Below the pieces are notes generated by a model that did no database searches, was not told the DNA's origin, and saw only the letters and a list, made by a program, of their open reading frames with translations. From Burkholderiales bacterium (lineage in GTDB: Bacteria > Pseudomonadota > Gammaproteobacteria > Burkholderiales > JAEUOS01): a stretch of 6,335 nt of DNA. Positions 5,134 to 6,335 of the stretch are shown piece by piece. How positions within the stretch are numbered: position 1 is the first letter of the stretch; each line of letters starts with the position of its first letter. The stretch covers positions 1 to 6,335 of the forward strand of contig CANGUJ010000242.1 of the NCBI GenBank assembly GCA_947456845.1, read 5' to 3'. A program made the translations under genes and the position numbers.

Positions 5134-6335
5134 GCGCGGCGGCGCCCGCCGGTGCGCTGCTCTCGCCCTGGCGGCTGGGCGGCCTGGAACTGCGCAACCG
5201 GGTGTTCGTGCCCGGCCACACCACCAACTACGCTCAGCACAACGCGCCTTCCGACACCCACGTGGCCTACCACGCGGCGCGCGCGCGCGGCGGCGCCGCG
5301 CTGGTGATCGTCGAGGCGGTGCGGGTGCATCCCACCAGCGCCGGACGCACCCTCACCCTGGGCGGATTTTCGGACAAGGCCGTGCCGGCCTACGCGCGCG
5401 TCACCGAGGCGATCCACCGCGAGGGCGCGAAGACCTTCGCGCAGATCATCCACCTCGGCCGCGAAGCCAGCGCCGAGCAGTGGCGCGCCGCGCCCTGGGG
5501 CCCTTCGGCGATTCCCTGGGCGCCCGGCACCTTCGTGCCGCACGCGATGACACGGCGCGACCTGGCGGCCACCCGCGCCGCGTTTCGCGACGCCTCCAGG
5601 CGCATGCTCGAGGCCGGCTTCGACGGCCTCGAGGTGCACCTCGGCCACGGCCACCTGCTGCACCAGTTCCTTTCCGCGGCCACCAACACCCGCGGCGACG
5701 AATACGGCGGCAGCGCCGCCAACCGGCTGCGCTTCGTGCGCGAGGTGCTTGCGGAGATCTACGCGCTGGATACGCGCGCGCCGGTCGGCATCCGCGTATC
5801 GGCGCACGACTGGATGGAAGGCGGGCTCACGCCGGAGATCGTCAAGGACTGCGTGGCGCAGTTGCTGGAGGCATTCCCGCTCGCCTTCTGCCATGTCAGC
5901 CATTCGGCCTACACGCCGGACATTTCGATTTCCACGCAGATCGCCGACGCCAGCTGGGGCGCGCTGCCGTTTGCCGAATTCCCGGCGCAGTTCAAGAAGG
6001 CGTTTCCGCAGCTGCCGATCATGGCGGTGTGCCGGGTGGACGATCTGGCCCATGCCGCGAGCCTGCTGCGGGACGGGGCCGCCGACCTGGTCGGCCTGGC
6101 GCGCGCGCACATCGCCGATCCCGACCTGGTCGCCAAGACGGCGAGCGGCCGCGCCGACACGGTGCGCTCCTGCATCGCCTGCAATCAGGCGTGCATCGGC
6201 CGCATCGAGTTCGGCTTCCCGGTCGCCTGCGTGGTCAACCCGGAAGCCGGTCTGGAGGCCGAGTGGCAGGCGCTGCACGCGCGGCCGCGCCCCCCGGCAC
6301 GCCGGGTCGCCGTGATCGGCGGCGGCCCGGCCGGC
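5130..6335 (+). CDS. OYE/2,4-dienoyl-CoA reductase-type NADH:flavin oxidoreductase, 3' end outside window
   Basis: This frame gives 402 residues with no stop before the right edge; family members of this three-domain type are about 650-690 residues, so about 60% is visible. The ATG lies in the livF stop (ATGA overlap) and immediately precedes the expected LLSPWRLGGLELRNRVFVPG (10-29). Residues 10-340 form the FMN-binding TIM barrel: AQIIHLGRE (104-112), the active-site block LEVHLGHGHLLHQFL (167-181), NTRGDEYGGSAANRLRF (186-202) and the phosphate-binding DLVGLARAHIADPDL (319-333). A [4Fe-4S] motif follows: Cys348-x2-Cys351-x3-Cys355-x11-Cys367, the same spacing as E. coli FadH, then VNPEAG. 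VAVIGGGPAG (393-402) begins the FAD/NAD(P) Rossmann domain. Family enzymes reduce activated C=C bonds or oxidise N-methyl amines. At the OYE1 His191/Asn194/Tyr196 positions this protein has His170/His173/His175, so the usual proton-donating Tyr is replaced. Which reaction it performs is unknown; coupling to the transporter suggests it acts on the imported compound. Confidence 0.94.
   Translation, partial: MSAAAPAGALLSPWRLGGLELRNRVFVPGHTTNYAQHNAPSDTHVAYHAARARGGAALVIVEAVRVHPTSAGRTLTLGGFSDKAVPAYARVTEAIHREGAKTFAQIIHLGREASAEQWRAAPWGPSAIPWAPGTFVPHAMTRRDLAATRAAFRDASRRMLEAGFDGLEVHLGHGHLLHQFLSAATNTRGDEYGGSAANRLRFVREVLAEIYALDTRAPVGIRVSAHDWMEGGLTPEIVKDCVAQLLEAFPLAFCHVSHSAYTPDISISTQIADASWGALPFAEFPAQFKKAFPQLPIMAVCRVDDLAHAASLLRDGAADLVGLARAHIADPDLVAKTASGRADTVRSCIACNQACIGRIEFGFPVACVVNPEAGLEAEWQALHARPRPPARRVAVIGGGPAG

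Noticed and set aside
5118..6278. A 386-codon open frame on the minus strand opposite the flavoenzyme gene
   Set aside because: The plus frame carries the FMN barrel, the FadH-type cysteine motif and a Rossmann glycine motif. The minus translation has none of these and is Arg/Gly/Ala/Val-rich.
5749..6315. Plus-strand open frame of 188 codons inside the flavoenzyme region
   Set aside because: Arg/Ser-rich out-of-frame reading of the oxidoreductase gene with no family resemblance.
1..6335. CRISPR arrays, tRNA/rRNA genes, insertion sequences, phage or defence genes
   Set aside because: No direct-repeat arrays, cloverleaf-like segments, transposase motifs or flanking terminal repeats were seen; nearly every base lies in a recognised gene.

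Overview
This GC-rich window carries one co-directional run of seven genes, all on the + strand. It looks like part of a proteobacterial, probably betaproteobacterial, chromosome. That placement rests on base composition, the strongly G/C-biased third codon positions and the style of the proteins; it is an inference, not an identification. No tRNA, rRNA, CRISPR array, insertion sequence or phage gene is visible. Composition looks uniform, so nothing suggests a recent insertion.

Layout: (1) the C-terminal 164 codons of a short-chain dehydrogenase/reductase (SDR), cut by the left edge; (2) a 52-bp gap with a good Shine-Dalgarno; (3) a periplasmic type-I substrate-binding protein with a Tat-like signal; (4) a 54-bp gap holding a strong 26-nt inverted repeat; (5) two permeases (LivH, LivM) and two ATPases (LivG, LivF), joined by stop/start overlaps of 4, 8 and 4 bp; (6) after another 4-bp ATGA overlap, the first 402 codons of an Old Yellow Enzyme/2,4-dienoyl-CoA reductase type FMN, [4Fe-4S], FAD oxidoreductase, which runs off the right edge. 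This last gene has no stop in the window and is easily missed.

Together the genes form a complete five-part branched-chain-amino-acid-type (HAAT) ABC importer flanked by two oxidoreductases. The binding protein should capture a ligand in the periplasm, LivH/LivM carry it across the inner membrane, and LivG/LivF power the step. The OYE-type flavoenzyme, translationally coupled to LivF, and the SDR are the obvious candidates to act on the imported compound. Many HAAT importers in environmental proteobacteria take up aromatic, alicyclic or other carboxylates, or amides, rather than leucine. The flanking redox enzymes point that way, but the substrate cannot be read from the sequence.

I see no clearly new type of system. 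The points most worth a second look are the transporter-flavoenzyme coupling, the His-rich active-site motif of the flavoenzyme (His where the family's Tyr usually sits), the hairpin just before livH, and the Tat-type signal on the binding protein.
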